In this document: piece by piece, positions 35,432 through 47,932 of the stretch
Layout of the letters: every line of letters starts with the position of its first letter
Position numbering within the stretch: position 1 is the stretch's first letter
Source of the DNA: Clavulina sp. PMI_390
Taxonomy: Eukaryota; Basidiomycota; Agaricomycetes; Cantharellales; Hydnaceae
Length of the DNA stretch: 64,000 bases
Direction of reading: 5' to 3'
NCBI GenBank assembly: GCA_015039315.1
Contig: WIDE01000027.1
Location: 162,398-226,397 of the forward strand
Notes under the pieces: generated by a model
What the model was told of the DNA's origin: nothing
The model's database searches: none
The model's input: the letters and a program-made list of their open reading frames with translations, nothing else
Position numbers and translations under genes: made by a program

Positions 35432-38400
35432 TCACTCGTCCTCCTCTTCCTCCTCGCCCTCGCGCTCGTTCGAAAAGACTTTTGGCTGGTCCTTCCATGC
35501 TATCAGAGGTATTGTCAGCATTACACGAAAGAAAAACCGCGATCGAGTGAGCACAGCGGCCGTTGGGGGAGACGCAGCACCCACCCACGCGGAATAGGGG
35601 CTGACTCACCTCTGGTCCACGTAGGATCCTCTTCTGCGTGCGCATACTTGAGCAAAGCCTCGCGCGGCTAGTAAGAAAAAAGATCGAGAGGTAAGCATCC
35701 AGTCAGCCCAGAGCAGTCATGGCCAGCATTGTCAAGCACAGCGAGCAGCAGAGCTCGACGCCTGCGTAAGCGCCAGCAGCCACCGGAAGCCCGGATTCTC
35801 AGAGTCCGAGGACCCCGGACACCCTCAGCAATTCAGTCGCAGCACAACTGAATGGCTTGTGTTGTTTGGTCGTCCTCTCTTCCCCATCAGCACAGCCTCC
35901 CTGACCGTGGCAACGTGGCAACCAGCCCGGCCCCGCCAGCCGCAGCAACGCAAATACACAAAAATACAAAAACAAAACCACAAAAAGGGAAAAAAATGGG
36001 AAACCTGGACTGGGACTGATCGGCTGTGATACAAGAGCAAGGGAGGCTTGAATACCTCTTCCCACCCCATCCACCTGGGCTGAATACTGTGGCTGACCTT
36101 TCGCTGGTGACCGCGGCAGAAGCTTGCAGAACGGCGCAGAAAAGGACCCGCGCAAGACAAGAAAAAAAAATAAAACAGGACGGAGAAGAAAGATGACTCA
36201 CATCCTCATCCCGCGTAGAGTCCCGCACCAAATTCTGTACAACATGCTGAGTCGCACTTGCGCCGACTCTTCCGCCTCTCCCAGGGCCCGTCAACGGCGC
36301 ATCCGGCCGTTGTGTCTTGCGCTTGTCCATCCGCTCCTTCTCCCGCTTCCGTTTCCCCACTCCGCCCTCTCGCCCAGCCTGCAATGCCGCCATGGGGTTC
36401 TCCTCCCGAAACATCGGTAGAGCGTGTGGCGTGATAATCGGCGCAGAGAGGTATGCACGCGAGGCGTCTTCAATCGTGATTTTCTTCGCAGACTTGGTGA
36501 GGAGCAGCTTGGCGCCGTTCAGAGAGGAGTGGGGGGAATAGAGCACTTTGATCTCGCCATTCGACAGCCCAACAACAATCTGATATCATGAAGGATCAGT
36601 CAGAAGGAATGGTTTGGTTGCTGGGCAGGCTGAGAGGCGGCGGCGTACCTGGTTGATCTTGCTGTGCCACACAACGCGAACGACGCTCACACCCGGCTCG
36701 CAGTCAATGGTCTTCTCCACCTCGAGCGTATCCCTGTTCAGGAAGACAAGCGCGCCTCTATCACCACGACTTTCCGCTCCCCGCCCACAAATAATATATC
36801 GTTCGTCTGGACTGAACATGGCGTTGGTCTCCGGATAAAGTGAGGGCAAAGGCGTAGGTGAGACGTTTATCGGCTTCTTGAACGATCGCACATCCCATAC
36901 TGGCTCATCCAAATGACGAGGAAGAGTATCCCAGATCAGGTTCGTCGGTGATTAGCGACGTGAGGGGTGAGAGGGAAGTTTCCAAGTTAGCATACAGAGT
37001 TTACCAGAGAGAGGAGACGACGAAAAAAAGGAACGCAGAACAAGCTGCTTGGTGAAACACTCCAGCCCCAGAGAGGAAGAACATGAAAGCCAAATACTCA
37101 CGTTTGACAGTACTATCGCCCCCTCTCGAGAGCAATGTATTCCCATCATGTGAGAACACCAAAGAACCCGTCTCAGACCCTTTTGCATGGGCACCTTCTA
37201 TTGTCGATGAAGGTCGAGCATACGTTCCTGACGTTGACCAGAGATGCAATGTCCCATCAAGGCCCGCTGTGCGTCAAAGCAAAAAGTTATGATGAAGTCA
37301 GATAAAGAGCCGTCAGGAAAGTTTAGAACAAGTACGCACACCCGGCGATGAACCTTCCATCAGTATTGTACGAGCACGCAGTGATCTTGGTTCGCGTCCC
37401 GCGTTCCTTGCTCTTCACTACGATTACGGTCTTCTGTTTTCGCTTATTCTCAACATCCCATATCCTTTGGACAGTTGGATAGATTAGTACGAGGGGATGG
37501 AAAACTAATCCGAGATACACTCACCTGATAGTAGAATCGTTTGAGGAAGTAATAAAGGTGTTGGGATCTTTGGGGTGCCACGCGCCAGATGTAAGCTCGC
37601 CAACATGGCCGCTAGAAGATGGGTAATGCAAGATATCATCAGAATAAGCCCTCGATAGATTACTCGAAGGTGCTTACTCTGTGTGCCGCATGTCGCGAAT
37701 GTAAGGATCGCCCTTCGCAAACATATCGCTGCGGAAGCGCCAAAAAGTCAGCATTGAAAGTGGACATTCTTCGCATATATACGCACTGATTCTGCCCATC
37801 TCGATCATATATCATGGGTTGTGTGGTTCCAGGAATTACCAGCACGTAGTCTCCCGCGATTGAATACTTCATCTCGTGAATCTACAACCAAGCCAAGTTG
37901 GGCATCCTGTCAGCCAAAGAACGAGCAGATTTCGATTCAAATCAAAGAAAACCACGAGAAAGGAGCCATTGAATTCCAGATACTCACGTAGTAGCTTCCT
38001 GCAGGCTCCCAGCTCTTGAACGGCTTCAGACTCGCGTTCATCCCTCCAAAATCCCACAGCTTGCACTCATAGTCGTGCGACCCACTAGCAATACGTGCTC
38101 CTGAGGGGTCAAGGGCGAGTGCCGAGACAACCTTGGTGTGATCTTTGAGAACCACTTCATGCGAAGTGGGAAATAGGTCTGCTTGTGGTTGTGGGCCTTC
38201 GTCATCGGAATCTTCGTCCTCATCATCTTCCTCCTCGTAGGGTGAGGTAGGACGCGCAGATGCAGAGGGCTGAGGATGCTTGCGCTGAACAGAAGAGGAT
38301 GGGCCGGCCGCGGAAGGCGCCTGGCGAGCGTCTGGGACTGTTGGAAGGTCTGAACGAGACGAGTCAGCGTATGGGACATCGTCATCGTCATCGTTTCGCG

Positions 38401-38623
38401 AACTTGGAGGGCCAGGCTGAAAGCCACAATTATGAGGGTCAGTCAAGGGGCAAACTTTAACAAAGACATAAACTTTGCTTACCTCGTTCGCCTTTGCAGG
38501 CCCCACAGGCGCCCTCTTCGTCGCGTCCATCTTGGCCGAGATGTCCACAGTTTTCTTCTTAGTCTGCTTGCCGAACCCCGTAGGGAGACCCATTGCGGCC
38601 CAAACATCGTCATCGCCAGCCAT
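35432..38623 (-). CDS. wdr70: WD-repeat protein, WDR70 family
   Basis: Eleven exons (38623-38483, 38416-37988, 37881-37787, 37737-37678, 37611-37525, 37464-37340, 37266-37102, 36899-36649, 36579-36202, 35667-35610, 35499-35432) give 618 aa. An acidic N-terminus (EEEDDEDEDSDDEGPQPQAD) precedes WD repeats: ALALDPSGARIASGSHDYEC, IYDRDGQN, SGAWHPKDPNTFITSSNDST, ACSYNTDGRFIAGSG, GGDSTVKLWDVRSF and FSPDERYIICG. After the propeller comes the family's TGPGRGGR element and PREALLKYA. Known WDR70 works with CRL4 ubiquitin ligase in histone H2B ubiquitination and DNA repair. The exon at 36899 starts at TATGGG so that STVK joins LWDVRS; nearer the donor there is no usable AG. The intron 36201-35668 (534 nt) is unusually long. 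Confidence 0.88.
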
Positions 38624-39267
38624 TTGAGAGTAATGGAGAAGGAAAGCTTGACGAGCAGAGGAGAATAGACTGAGGCCTGAGGTGAGGGACAGTGACAAAA
38701 TGTGACCAGGTCTGTCACGCCTACCATCTCGCTTCTACCCTTGTGTCCATGAATACGCGTCAACACTTCAGAAGAGGTAATGCTTCTCTCTATATAATCT
38801 CGAGCGTGTCTCTTGGTCGTATTTGAGCGGATGCTCTCAAGTAGGTCTATGGGCTGAGTCGAAGTTCCCATCACCTGATCGATCACCTCTAAATAAGGCC
38901 TCCTTCATACTTGTCTCCGTTGGCCGCCGTTTGCTCTTCTTCAATCTCTCAAAAATCTGTGATAGGCTATAGTCCGTATCCCGCACGGAAAAATGACCTT
39001 ATCGCCTCCGACGACGGAAAATATGCCGCGAGAGCGAATACAGCAACTATCCAAATGTAGGCACATTGTGGATCGGAACATTTGTCAGACCATGATGTAC
39101 CGCTCCGGTATAAAGTGTGCATTAACAAGCTTTTGGGCAGGCCTATCCAGTAAAGTGAAGAAACTGGGCATTCACAGAACTCAGATACGATATGGGCTTC
39201 ACAATCTGTTGTACATGAAATCGGGCCCTCGGTGTAACAACAAAACTTGCTCTGGGGAACGCAAGAA
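38624..39267. other. Intergenic between WDR70 gene and F-box array
   Basis: Promoter side of the WDR70 gene and 3' flank of F-box copy A. No supported feature. Confidence 0.4.
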
Positions 39268-40864
39268 TTACGCTGACGGGGCTTGAAGCACCTTAAACAG
39301 GAATAAATGATGAGAAAGCAGTACAAAAAGAAGTCATGGGAAAGATATGATATGCTGCAAGCCGAAAGAAGGTGAAATATATCGATCCCAGGTCCAAATG
39401 AATCACACACCTTTTCCATATCAAAATTCCTGCTCAAATGATCCCAACTCGCGGTTTGGAGGAGATGTTTGTGTTTAACCCACACTGCGAGCAAATCTTC
39501 ATCCATATTGCTTCCAGTTGGGTCCCACCATGACGATTTGTCCTCTTTCACAAATATGATGAATGGATTCACGCGGCTGGCGCTCATTTCAAGGAGGGCT
39601 GTGAGAGTCGCGGGGCGTGACCCGAAGGCTGTGTCAACAAATATGTAGATTTGTCGTAAGTTGGGAAATAGTGTGCGATCCCACTCTTGTGACAACTGGG
39701 CTTGGGGAGTGGAGAGCAAGTCTCTTAACTGCTGGAGCTCTATGCAGAGTGTCTCAATCTCGGTTTGTGCGCGAAGATATGGGTACACGCTGCTATCAGT
39801 GCCCCAGTCAATCATGAGATTGCGAAGACTGGGGATCTTCTTAGCGAAGATATTGGTGTTCCGATATGTAGGGCCCTGCTGAGGATTGTGATCTGGTGGA
39901 TCAAAGAATCCGATGTCTTCTGTGCCGAATTTCAGAGTTTTGAGTCGCTCTGAGGTTACGATATGGATGAGCAAGATGTTGGCAGTTATCCCGTGACACA
40001 GCAGCGAGGTCAGCCGGGGAAGGTGGATAGAATAATCCTGTGATGTGATAGGGGGTAAATCTGAATTGTCTGAGCTGTCCCAGAAGAAATGTTCCAGCGA
40101 TTCGGCGCATGCTTCCAGCATCATTCTAATATCCTGAGTATCAAACGTTCCCACGAGATAGAACGATTGCAAGTGCGGAGGAGCATTCAGAAGACGCGGC
40201 ATTGTAGCGTGCTCCCAGCCATCTGATGGCTCCGCCCCCTCTGGAAACCAAATGCGGAGATCTATTAGCTCAAGCGCCCCAGTGAGATCGATAGCCTCCA
40301 GAAATTCGATCCGATCGCTCCAAAAGCGCAGGTACAGGCGGCTTAGACGCCCAACAACGTCGCAGAACTGTGGTTCGCATAAGTGAACGGTTGTGTATTC
40401 TGGTATCTCGGCAATGGACACGTCCAAAGCATCCAGAACACAATTGCGTTGAGCGAGCGTTTGAACGATTGGATCGAGGTCTTCCGGAATCCCAATTGAT
40501 GTGCATACACGGAGCGGATACGATCTAGCTCGTGAACAATGAATATCAAGGAGCTGTATATGACCATGTTCCTGGGGCCGGAGAATCTGAGGAATGTTGC
40601 GCCACAAGATGGGGATTCGTAACACTGTTGCGCGCCATGAGTGACATATCATGCTGATGGTGTACAGTGTATGGGATAAGGCCCTTGTAGCTTGTGTCTT
40701 GGTTTCAATGCGGGGCATCGAATCATCAGTCTGGTGACAGGCGAGCTCAAAGATGGCTGCGAGGATATCGAAGGGTGCTCTATTGATAGGCCTAAGCGAG
40801 TTCTTTGCTCGACGTTGGATGATGTCGGGAGGCAATCTGGGGGTTGTGGCTAAGGAATCTTTAG
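39268..40864 (-). CDS. F-box-like protein, array copy A (5' end unresolved)
   Basis: The main exon (40864-39411) encodes about 484 residues and splices to a 24-nt last exon (39291-39268; VLQAPSA and stop). The F-box-like region reads INRAPFDILAAIFELACH, followed by ISMICHSWRATVLRIPILWR, the pattern typical of basidiomycete F-box proteins. A leucine-rich body follows without catalytic motifs. Such proteins are usually substrate adaptors of SCF ubiquitin ligases. The main exon opens in phase 1 after TTTGTAG. The equivalent upstream ATG (about 41023) leads through a short exon to phase 0, which does not fit, so either the start is elsewhere or this copy has lost its proper start. Confidence 0.7.
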
Positions 40865-41589
40865 CTACAAATGTGTTCCCAAGCGATCCAACATCATTAC
40901 AGAAGAAAGCTTACTCTGTATTACAGGGCTATTATCACTGGGTTCCTGTCAGTTATCGAGTGGGTCAGATGGTTACACGATGTATCAGAGAAAATGCACT
41001 ACATGATTGGATACTGAGTCCATATTGAGCTGCTTCAGGTATACGAATGGTCCAGGAAGTTAGAAGTAAAAGACTACGTCGCACGTTGAGCGGCTGGTCC
41101 ACACGATTGTCTGCCAGCGATTCTGATATTTTGGAAACGCTTCAGCGAAAGCTTGAGATGATGGTAATGCGGGAGCTTCACGCGAGGTGTGACGTGGTTT
41201 GTGGTTGAACGCAGTGAGATCAGGCTGATTGACCCGAAGTTCCGGCGCCAAAGCGCCTGTCAAATTTGTGGCTAAGGATAGCACCAGGCCAGACCAATGG
41301 TGTCAACTATCCGCAAAACCGTGTCACGCATGCTTTTGCGCGCAAGTTTTACAGGTAGCATCACCTCGCCTTGTATTCGCGTGCGACGCGGTACAAAACC
41401 CCTCGAATCGCCACATAGTCAGATACACCAAATCGTTCAAGATCAACCTAAGAGGAGAACCGGTGCAGGAAATTACCAATCTCCACCAGAACTTAAATCG
41501 AAGGACGCGGGTTGGTATGTTCACGGCAATACCCAGTTAACATGTTCCACAAGAGGTACGTATTCCTCCCAGGTGGAGCTCTATATCCT
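40865..41589. other. Upstream region of F-box copy A
   Basis: Should contain the missing first exon of copy A. No confident coding exon was found. The long plus-strand frame over 41297-41755 is antisense to the F-box remnant and is not a gene. Confidence 0.4.
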
Positions 41590-41765
41590 CGAAAGTGAAG
41601 CAGAAAACGCACCTTTCTTGCTCGAACGTAGCAGCTTATCCCGCCGTTCTCGCCAGTCTGCAATTATGAAAACTAGAATTGAGTTTTCCCGGTTCGCGCT
41701 GATTTCAAGACAACCTTTCAATGTTTCCGAATTTTCAATATCCATACCAGAATAGGTATGATTTC
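41590..41765 (-). pseudogene. F-box gene fragment (C-terminal remnant)
   Basis: On the minus strand this reads DIENSETLKGCLEISANREN, then SILVFIIADWRERRDKLLRS. That aligns with EEEFDTLKGLLEMSACRRRP and FLVFIFGGGWKWWDELIDS of copy C and the same region in copies B and D. Upstream of DIEN the similarity stops and no F-box is present. The stretch is about 60 codons and ends near a GTGCGT that corresponds to the donor of the other copies. It is a truncated paralogue left between copies A and B. Confidence 0.65.
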
Positions 41766-42021
41766 CGCAGTGTCTGGGTAGGGGAAGTGTGGAGCGAGAG
41801 CTTTAGGGCTCCAAGTCACAAGTTGTGAGCTCCAGTGTGGTGATTGCCTCACACTTGACTGTACTCCCCCATCTCGCGATATTGAAAAGTGCATGGAACT
41901 GCAAGGAACGGTAATGCTAGGTCATAAAACGCTGAATATATCCGCGGAGACAATATTCTGGAAGGCTTTCGAGCTAAAGCTTGATGGTCTAACGGTAATA
42001 CTCTCACATACACCCACTGGC

Positions 42022-43759
42022 CTAGGAATCATTCTGGTAAGTATTAATGAATCTAGAAAGCGCAGATATAAGAGCGCATGAACCAGCACAGGTCGGAAAT
42101 TCGGGACCGTAGTAGGAGGACAGGCGTGGGAGATTAGCCATATGACTATCTGCCCTGAAACCAGAGCGGAAAACACACCTTTCTGGATCGAAGCTGTGAT
42201 GTCGGGCATCCCAGTCAGCACGTTTCAGTATATGTGGATACTTGTCGCGCATGTCCCGAACCTCTTTCGTGAAAGAACCGCTGAGCAGATCCCACCCATC
42301 CTTTGCAACAAACACTCGGAATGGCGACTCCCTACTGGCGCTTATTTCAAGGAGAGCTCCAAACAGCTCCGGGTCTGACTCGAAAACCACATCAAAATCT
42401 ATGTAGATCCACTGCAAGCTAGGGAACAGCGTATGGTCCCAGTCCTGCACCGACGCGGCATAAAAAAAAAAAAGCTCAATACAGAGCGATTTGAGACTTG
42501 TCTGGGCTCGAGCATATGGATATAGGCTTGGGTCGGCCGACCACTCGACAGCCAAGTGACGGAGAGTCGGGGATTTCTCTGTAAAAATATTGGTGTTACG
42601 ATGGGAAGGATACAGCTGGGGATCGTGGACAGGTGGGTCAAAAAATCCAGGGCCCACATTGCATATTGTCAGCCTCTCTAGTCGCTCGGATGGCGCAATG
42701 TGAATGAGCAGAGCGTTGGCGATTATCCCACGACAAGCGAGCGAGACGATTTGGGGAAGGGAGATAGAATCAATTGGGGGATATTCTTCTACCATGACGA
42801 CAGTCTCGTCTGAAAGCTCGGCGCTATTCCAGAAAAAGGTTTTGAGAGAGGTAGCACATGTCCGCAACATTGTCCTGACGTCTCGCGGATCAACAACACC
42901 GAAGAGATGAAAAGATTGCAAATGTGGGAACAGAGCGCCCTGTAGTCGTGGCATAGGAGTGTCTTCCCAGTTATCTGGCATCTCATAATCCGGGAAGAGG
43001 ATACGTAAACTGATGAGTGCGGTGGCTCGAGAAAGATCGATTATTTGCACAAAACTGGCCCAGCTGCTTCGGAATCGCAGAGTTAAATCACTGAGCTGTT
43101 CTACGGTGCTTCGACAGCGCGGTTCACATAGAAGGATGATCGGAAAGTCTTCAACGTCCTCGATCCACCAGTCCAAACTGCCAAGTGTGTAATCACATCG
43201 AGCTAGTTCATGCATAAATTGGTTGTGGTGTTGGGATACCGTCCCTGAAGTACGTATCCGTAGTGGATGTGACCCAGATCGAGAGCAGTGGAGATCGAAG
43301 AGTGGGTTAGGGAACGCACTTTCGAGTTCAAGAGGGGTGGGAATATTGGTCCACAAGGCTGGGATGCTTAGTGCTGTTACGCGCCACCTATGGCACACTG
43401 CTTGGAGCGTGTACACCATATTCAATCCCCCAGCAGATCCAGACGAATCTTGAACCCTATTAACGGGGTCTCTAGTAAGATCCTCGCAACAAGCGACCTC
43501 AAAAATGGCCGCGAGTATCTCAAAGGGTATCGTGATAGCGGGGACGAGGGAATTTATATTTCGGCGCCGAACCACATCCCTCAGCTCTAGGGAAGCTACA
43601 GGAAAGGCTTCAGCGTAGAATCATATTGATGATGAAGCAGCGCACGCACGATCTGTTAGAGAGTCGGAGCTGTGTTTATGCAGTTCCTATCAGTGAGGAA
43701 CCATCACAGATGGCTCGGAATATGTTGTTACCCTTACATTGAATGATTGGATCCTGCAT
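42022..43759 (-). CDS. F-box-like protein, array copy B
   Basis: Proposed exons 43759-43738, 43595-42179 and 42052-42022 give 489 aa. The 22-nt first exon (MQDPIIQ) is the only nearby ATG whose donor gives the phase needed by the main exon. The F-box-like region is ITIPFEILAAIFEVACC, then LQAVCHRWRVTALSIPALW. The Leu-rich body resembles copies A, C and D (LFDLHCSRSGSHPLRIRTS, SLPQIVSLACRGIIANALLI). The last exon (RFINTYQNDS) differs from the short VL-type tails of the other copies. The first exon is the weak part of the model. Confidence 0.7.
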
Positions 43760-44147
43760 CTCTCTCGGGCCCATCTGGAGAGCTGGGCATCGGATTCTGT
43801 CGCAGGAAGTAAGCTTCCTAAGGTTAGACACTGAATATACCAGGGCTATTTGCTTGATATATTACATGGAAACAGATGCAGTAGTGCCTGGAAAGCGATA
43901 GGAGCGGGGCGGATTGGATGAGAGCAATAGATTTGCGCGATCAGGTGAGGCTCAATCACGTGTTGCTTCGCACGTATTGTCTTGCTCCGTCACTAACTCA
44001 CTGGCAACTACACGAGGCATAGTATTATGACCAATAAACGCCCAAGAAATAGAATAAATAAGAGATAATCCGGGCACGGTCTCCGTTATCAGCCTAAGAT
44101 CTTGTGCTGGGCAAGGTAGCGATCCGTGGCCCTTATTGCGTTGACAG
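43760..44147. promoter_or_regulatory. Upstream region of F-box copy B with CACGTG element
   Basis: At 43924-43973 the sequence GCAATAGATTTGC is followed by ATCACGTGTTGCTTCGCAC. This is a weaker copy of the CCAAT/CACGTG block found upstream of copies C and D. The rest is the 3' flank of copy C and shows nothing more. Confidence 0.45.
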
Positions 44148-45710
44148 TCACTCCAACGCCTCTCGGAGGACCTGGAAGATGAGGAGATATGAAGGAGAAA
44201 TGAGCGAGTGGAGCGATAAGATTAAGAGCAGATATGTGAGAATGGGTGCGGCGAGTGGGGCTCACCTTTTTCGGATCGAAGTGGCTGTCCCAGGGATCCC
44301 AATCTGCCCGATATACAATATGGCTGTACTGAAGCCGTGTGTTTCGCTCATTCTCATTGGCCGAATCTATCAGCTCATCCCACCATTTCCACCCACCTCC
44401 AAATATGAAGACCAGAAAGGGCCGTCTTCGACAAGCACTCATCTCCAGGAGACCTTTCAGTGTGTCAAACTCTTCCTCATCAACCGCATCGAAATCTACA
44501 TAGACCCGTCGCAAATCAGGAAACAGGGTGCGGTCCAATTCTTGCAGTGACTGGGCCGGAGAATTGTTGAACAAATCCCCCAGCCGCCAGAGCTCACTAC
44601 AAAGGGTCTCAAGCCTTTTTTGTGCTCGTACGTAGGGATATGCAGAGACATCGGGAGCCCAGCCAATAACAAGGTTGCGGAGGCTAGGCGTCTTTTGAGT
44701 GAACAGATTAGCGTTGAGATGGGAAGGATACCGCTGGGGGAGGTCAATGGCTGGATCAAAGAATCCACGACCTGCTTTGCAAAGTTTGAGCGTCTCAAAC
44801 CTCTCCGATGCGGCAATGTGGATAAGGAGGGAATTTGAAATCACCCCTCGACATGACAGCGAGGTTAGATGAGGAAGATAGATAGAATTAACAGGAGGGT
44901 AATCGTGCTCAGGAACAATGTCATCGTCCAGGAGCTCTCCGGTATGCCAGTAAAATGTTTTCAGCGAGTTGGCACATGTCCGCAGCAATCTCTTGATGTC
45001 TCGAGGATCTAACACGCCAAAGAGATGGAAGGACTGCAAATGTGGCGCGGAAACACCCTGGAGACGTGGCATTTCAAGACCTCTCCAACTCTCGGGCAGC
45101 TCCCATCTAGAGAAGAGAATGCGGAGATTGACCAGCGCAGTCGATCCCGTTAGATCAATAGTCTTCACGAAATCAGCTAGACCGTTCTGAAATCGCAGAG
45201 TTAGGTCATGTAGACTCCCAACAACACCCTGGTACTGTAGTTGGCACAGGCGAAATGCCCGGAACCTCTCAGTGAGTTCAGCGGACCAGTCCATAACGTC
45301 AAGATTACGATCACGTATGGCCAGCTCGTGCACGAGTCGTTCGTGTTCGTGAGGTTCTAAGACCGTGGTGCTTAGCCCAATTGGATGTGACCCGGATCGG
45401 GAGCAATGGAGATCAACGAGCTGGTAACGAGAAGGAAGTTTGAGCTCGAGTGGCACAGGTATAGTGCGCCACAGAGCCGGAAGGTTCAGCATTGTTCTAC
45501 GCCAGGTATAGCACACTGCGGGGAGTGCGTAGAGCATAATTGTATTGGAGTCCGGAAGAGTCGGGGGCCAATCATCACTGTCACTGTCGAGCTCCGGGGG
45601 AAAAGGCCTTTTGCAAGCAAGCTCAAAGATTGTTGCAAGTATTTCGAAAGGTATCTTATTGATGGGTACGAGAGAATTCAGCTCTCGAGGGCGCGTGATC
45701 TCATTAGGAG
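44148..45710 (-). CDS. F-box-like protein, array copy C (5' end unresolved)
   Basis: Main exon 45710-44266 and last exon 44171-44148 (VLREALE and stop) encode about 488 residues. The F-box-like region is RELNSLVPINKIPFEILATIFELACK, with LPAVCYTWRRTMLNLPALW after it. The first in-frame ATG (45537) lies beyond the F-box, yet the frame is open and homologous upstream to CATAG at 45711, so a short first exon must exist. A possible ATG at 45910 has a GTGAGG donor in the wrong phase. The body keeps LVDLHCSRSGSHPIGLSTT and LPHLTSLSCRGVISNSLLI. Confidence 0.7.
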
Positions 45711-46302
45711 CTATGAAATTTGCAGCGTTTTAGCACGAAGGACCACGTTCAGAAGAACTATTGAAGGGGCTCACAACTCGAAGAGTCGGGGGAGGGACGA
45801 CTTGATGAGACTCTTCAGCAACCTCAGAATCGATAGGATAGAAATCAGAGGCCTCACTGGACAAGATCGAGCGTCGTGTCTGAAGAAAGCTCGCTCAGTG
45901 CAATGGACATAGACGAATGCTGGAACAAGATTTGGATCTGAGGGGGAAGAGGACCAGTTGGTCGCGGCTGCAGGTCAACCCCCCGAGGCTTTCGTACCTC
46001 TAAAGTATAGAGAAGAGTATGATTTGTAGGCGAAGGGTAGTGAGCTTGTTGATGGCCAATGGATTTGCAACAAAGACTGGATCACGTGTGGGTTCACACA
46101 CACACACGCTGCACACCCAACCATCGTTTACCCGCCTCTGACGACCGTATGAAGCAGTATGTTGAAGTAAATTAAACGCTAACAAGATAGAGACGGATAG
46201 GGAGCACTCTAAGCGCGGTTTCAGCTGTCAGCTTTGACTCTGTGTGTGGACCAACGTCGCAATCACCACCAACACTGACCCCAGCTCCCGGTACTGAGAT
46301 AC
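45711..46302. promoter_or_regulatory. Upstream region of F-box copy C with CCAAT/CACGTG block
   Basis: The block at 46055-46088 (GCCAATGGATTTGCAACA, then ATCACGTGTG) shares an identical 18-nt core with the region upstream of copy D. A CA-repeat of about 12 nt follows at 46095. The missing first exon of copy C should lie between 45711 and about 45950. Confidence 0.5.
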
Positions 46303-47932
46303 CTATTGCCGCATATCCTCAAGGACCTGTAAGACGAGGAGAGATGGGGGGTAGCAATTTAATACAATATCAATGATCGAAATAAACGTAGGAGGATGGC
46401 TGCAGGGTAAGGGCCACTGCTCACCTAACCTGGAAGGAAGCGCACACCTTTTTTGGATCAAAGTCGCTCTTCCAGGGATCCCACAGCGCCTCGGATACAA
46501 TGGAGCTGTGCTGATGTAACGCACGCATATCTTCATTAGGGCTAAGTCTCAGACCCTCCCGCCAATGCCACTCGTTCTTGCCCAAGAAGACCAGAAACGG
46601 TGCCTGCCGACTAGAGCTCATTTTGAGGAGACTCATGAGTGTTCCAAATTCTTCATTCATCATGTCCTCATCGAAAGACACGTGGACCCAGCGCAGGCCG
46701 GGAAACAGAGTCCGATCGAACCCCTGCGGTGGGTTGGCGGAAGAAGTAGTGAATAAGTACCCCAGCTGCCAGAGCTCCCCGCAGAGAGTTTCAAGCCTCG
46801 TTTGGGCTCGAGCGTAGGGAAACAGGGACATGTTTGCCACCCAATCCAGGACGAGATTGCGGAGACTGGGAATTTTTTGGGTAAAAAGATTCTGGTTCAG
46901 ATGAGACCGATATGTTGAGGGGTCCAGGACTGGTGGATCGAATAACCCTTCACCAGCACTGCAGCATTTGAGAGTTTCTAGCCTCTCAGATGCAGAGATA
47001 CGAGTGAGCAGAGAGTTTGCAGTCCCTCCCTGACAAGAAAGTGAGGTTAGCTGAGGAAGGTGGACGGAATGAACAGGACGGTTGCCGCGCTGGGACATGA
47101 CATCATCTTCTGAGATCTCCCCAGTAGCCCAATAGAACGTGTTGAGTGAGGTTGCACATCCTTGCAATAGCGTAATGATGTCTCTGGGGTCAAAAACGCC
47201 ATAGAGATGAAAAGATTGTAGTTGTGGAGTGACGGCTCCAAGGAGACGTGGCATTGCAAGTTCTGCCCAATCTACTACCACATGATATTCTGGGAGGAGG
47301 ATACGGAGGTGTTTCAGAGAGGTTGCTCCAGTAAGGTCGACCTGTTGCACATGGTCGACCCGACCGGTAATAAAACGCAGCGTTAGATCACGCAAGCACT
47401 CCACGACACTATGACAATGTGGTTTGCATAAAAGTATTGCAGGGCATACTCCAATGTCCTTAATGGACAAGTTCAAAGTGTCAAGAGCACAATCCTGTAT
47501 ATAAAGCTGATCGATTAGCTCGTGAGGATCAGATAAGTATACTGATGCCCGTATCCGGAGTGGGTATGGTCCAACTCGAGAGCAATGGAGATCGAATATT
47601 AGACTAGGAAAAGAATATTGGAGGTCAATAAGGGTTGGGATAGTGCTCCACAAAGCCGGAATATTCAGTGCTGCCATGCGCCAGGAGTAGCACACCGCAT
47701 GTATCGAATAGACTGTGCTGCGAATTGATCTCACGAGAGATGGGGAGCCATTGTCCCTGCCCAACTCTGAGGGAGCATGCACATCGCACACAAGCTCAAA
47801 GATTGTTGCGACTATTTCAAAAGGCGCCTTGTTGATAGGGAGGAGAGAATTCAGCTCTCGAAGACGCTTGATCTCACTGGACACTATGAGAAGTGCAGCA
47901 GGAGGTGGATCCCCATTCAACGGGGTAGACAT
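46303..47932 (-). CDS. F-box-like protein, array copy D
   Basis: Two exons (47932-46448, 46326-46303) give 502 aa. This is the best-defined copy, with an ATG directly in the main exon (MSTPLNGDPPPAALLIVSSE). The F-box-like region is INKAPFEIVATIFELVCD, followed by IHAVCYSWRMAALNIPALW. The body has LIFDLHCSRVGPYPLRIRAS and LPQLTSLSCQGGTANSLLT, and the tail is VLEDMRQ. Its gene is divergent from the acidic protein at 48124 with only 191 bp between the ATGs. Confidence 0.82.

Noticed and set aside
36899..37102. Possible non-canonical (GT-AC) intron in the WDR70 gene
   Set aside because: There is no AG near the first guess, but the acceptor CCAG|TATGGG restores STVK-LWDVRSF in frame, so a normal GT-AG intron explains it.
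41297..41755. 152-aa plus-strand open frame
   Set aside because: It overlaps the F-box remnant in antisense and shows no protein-like motif.
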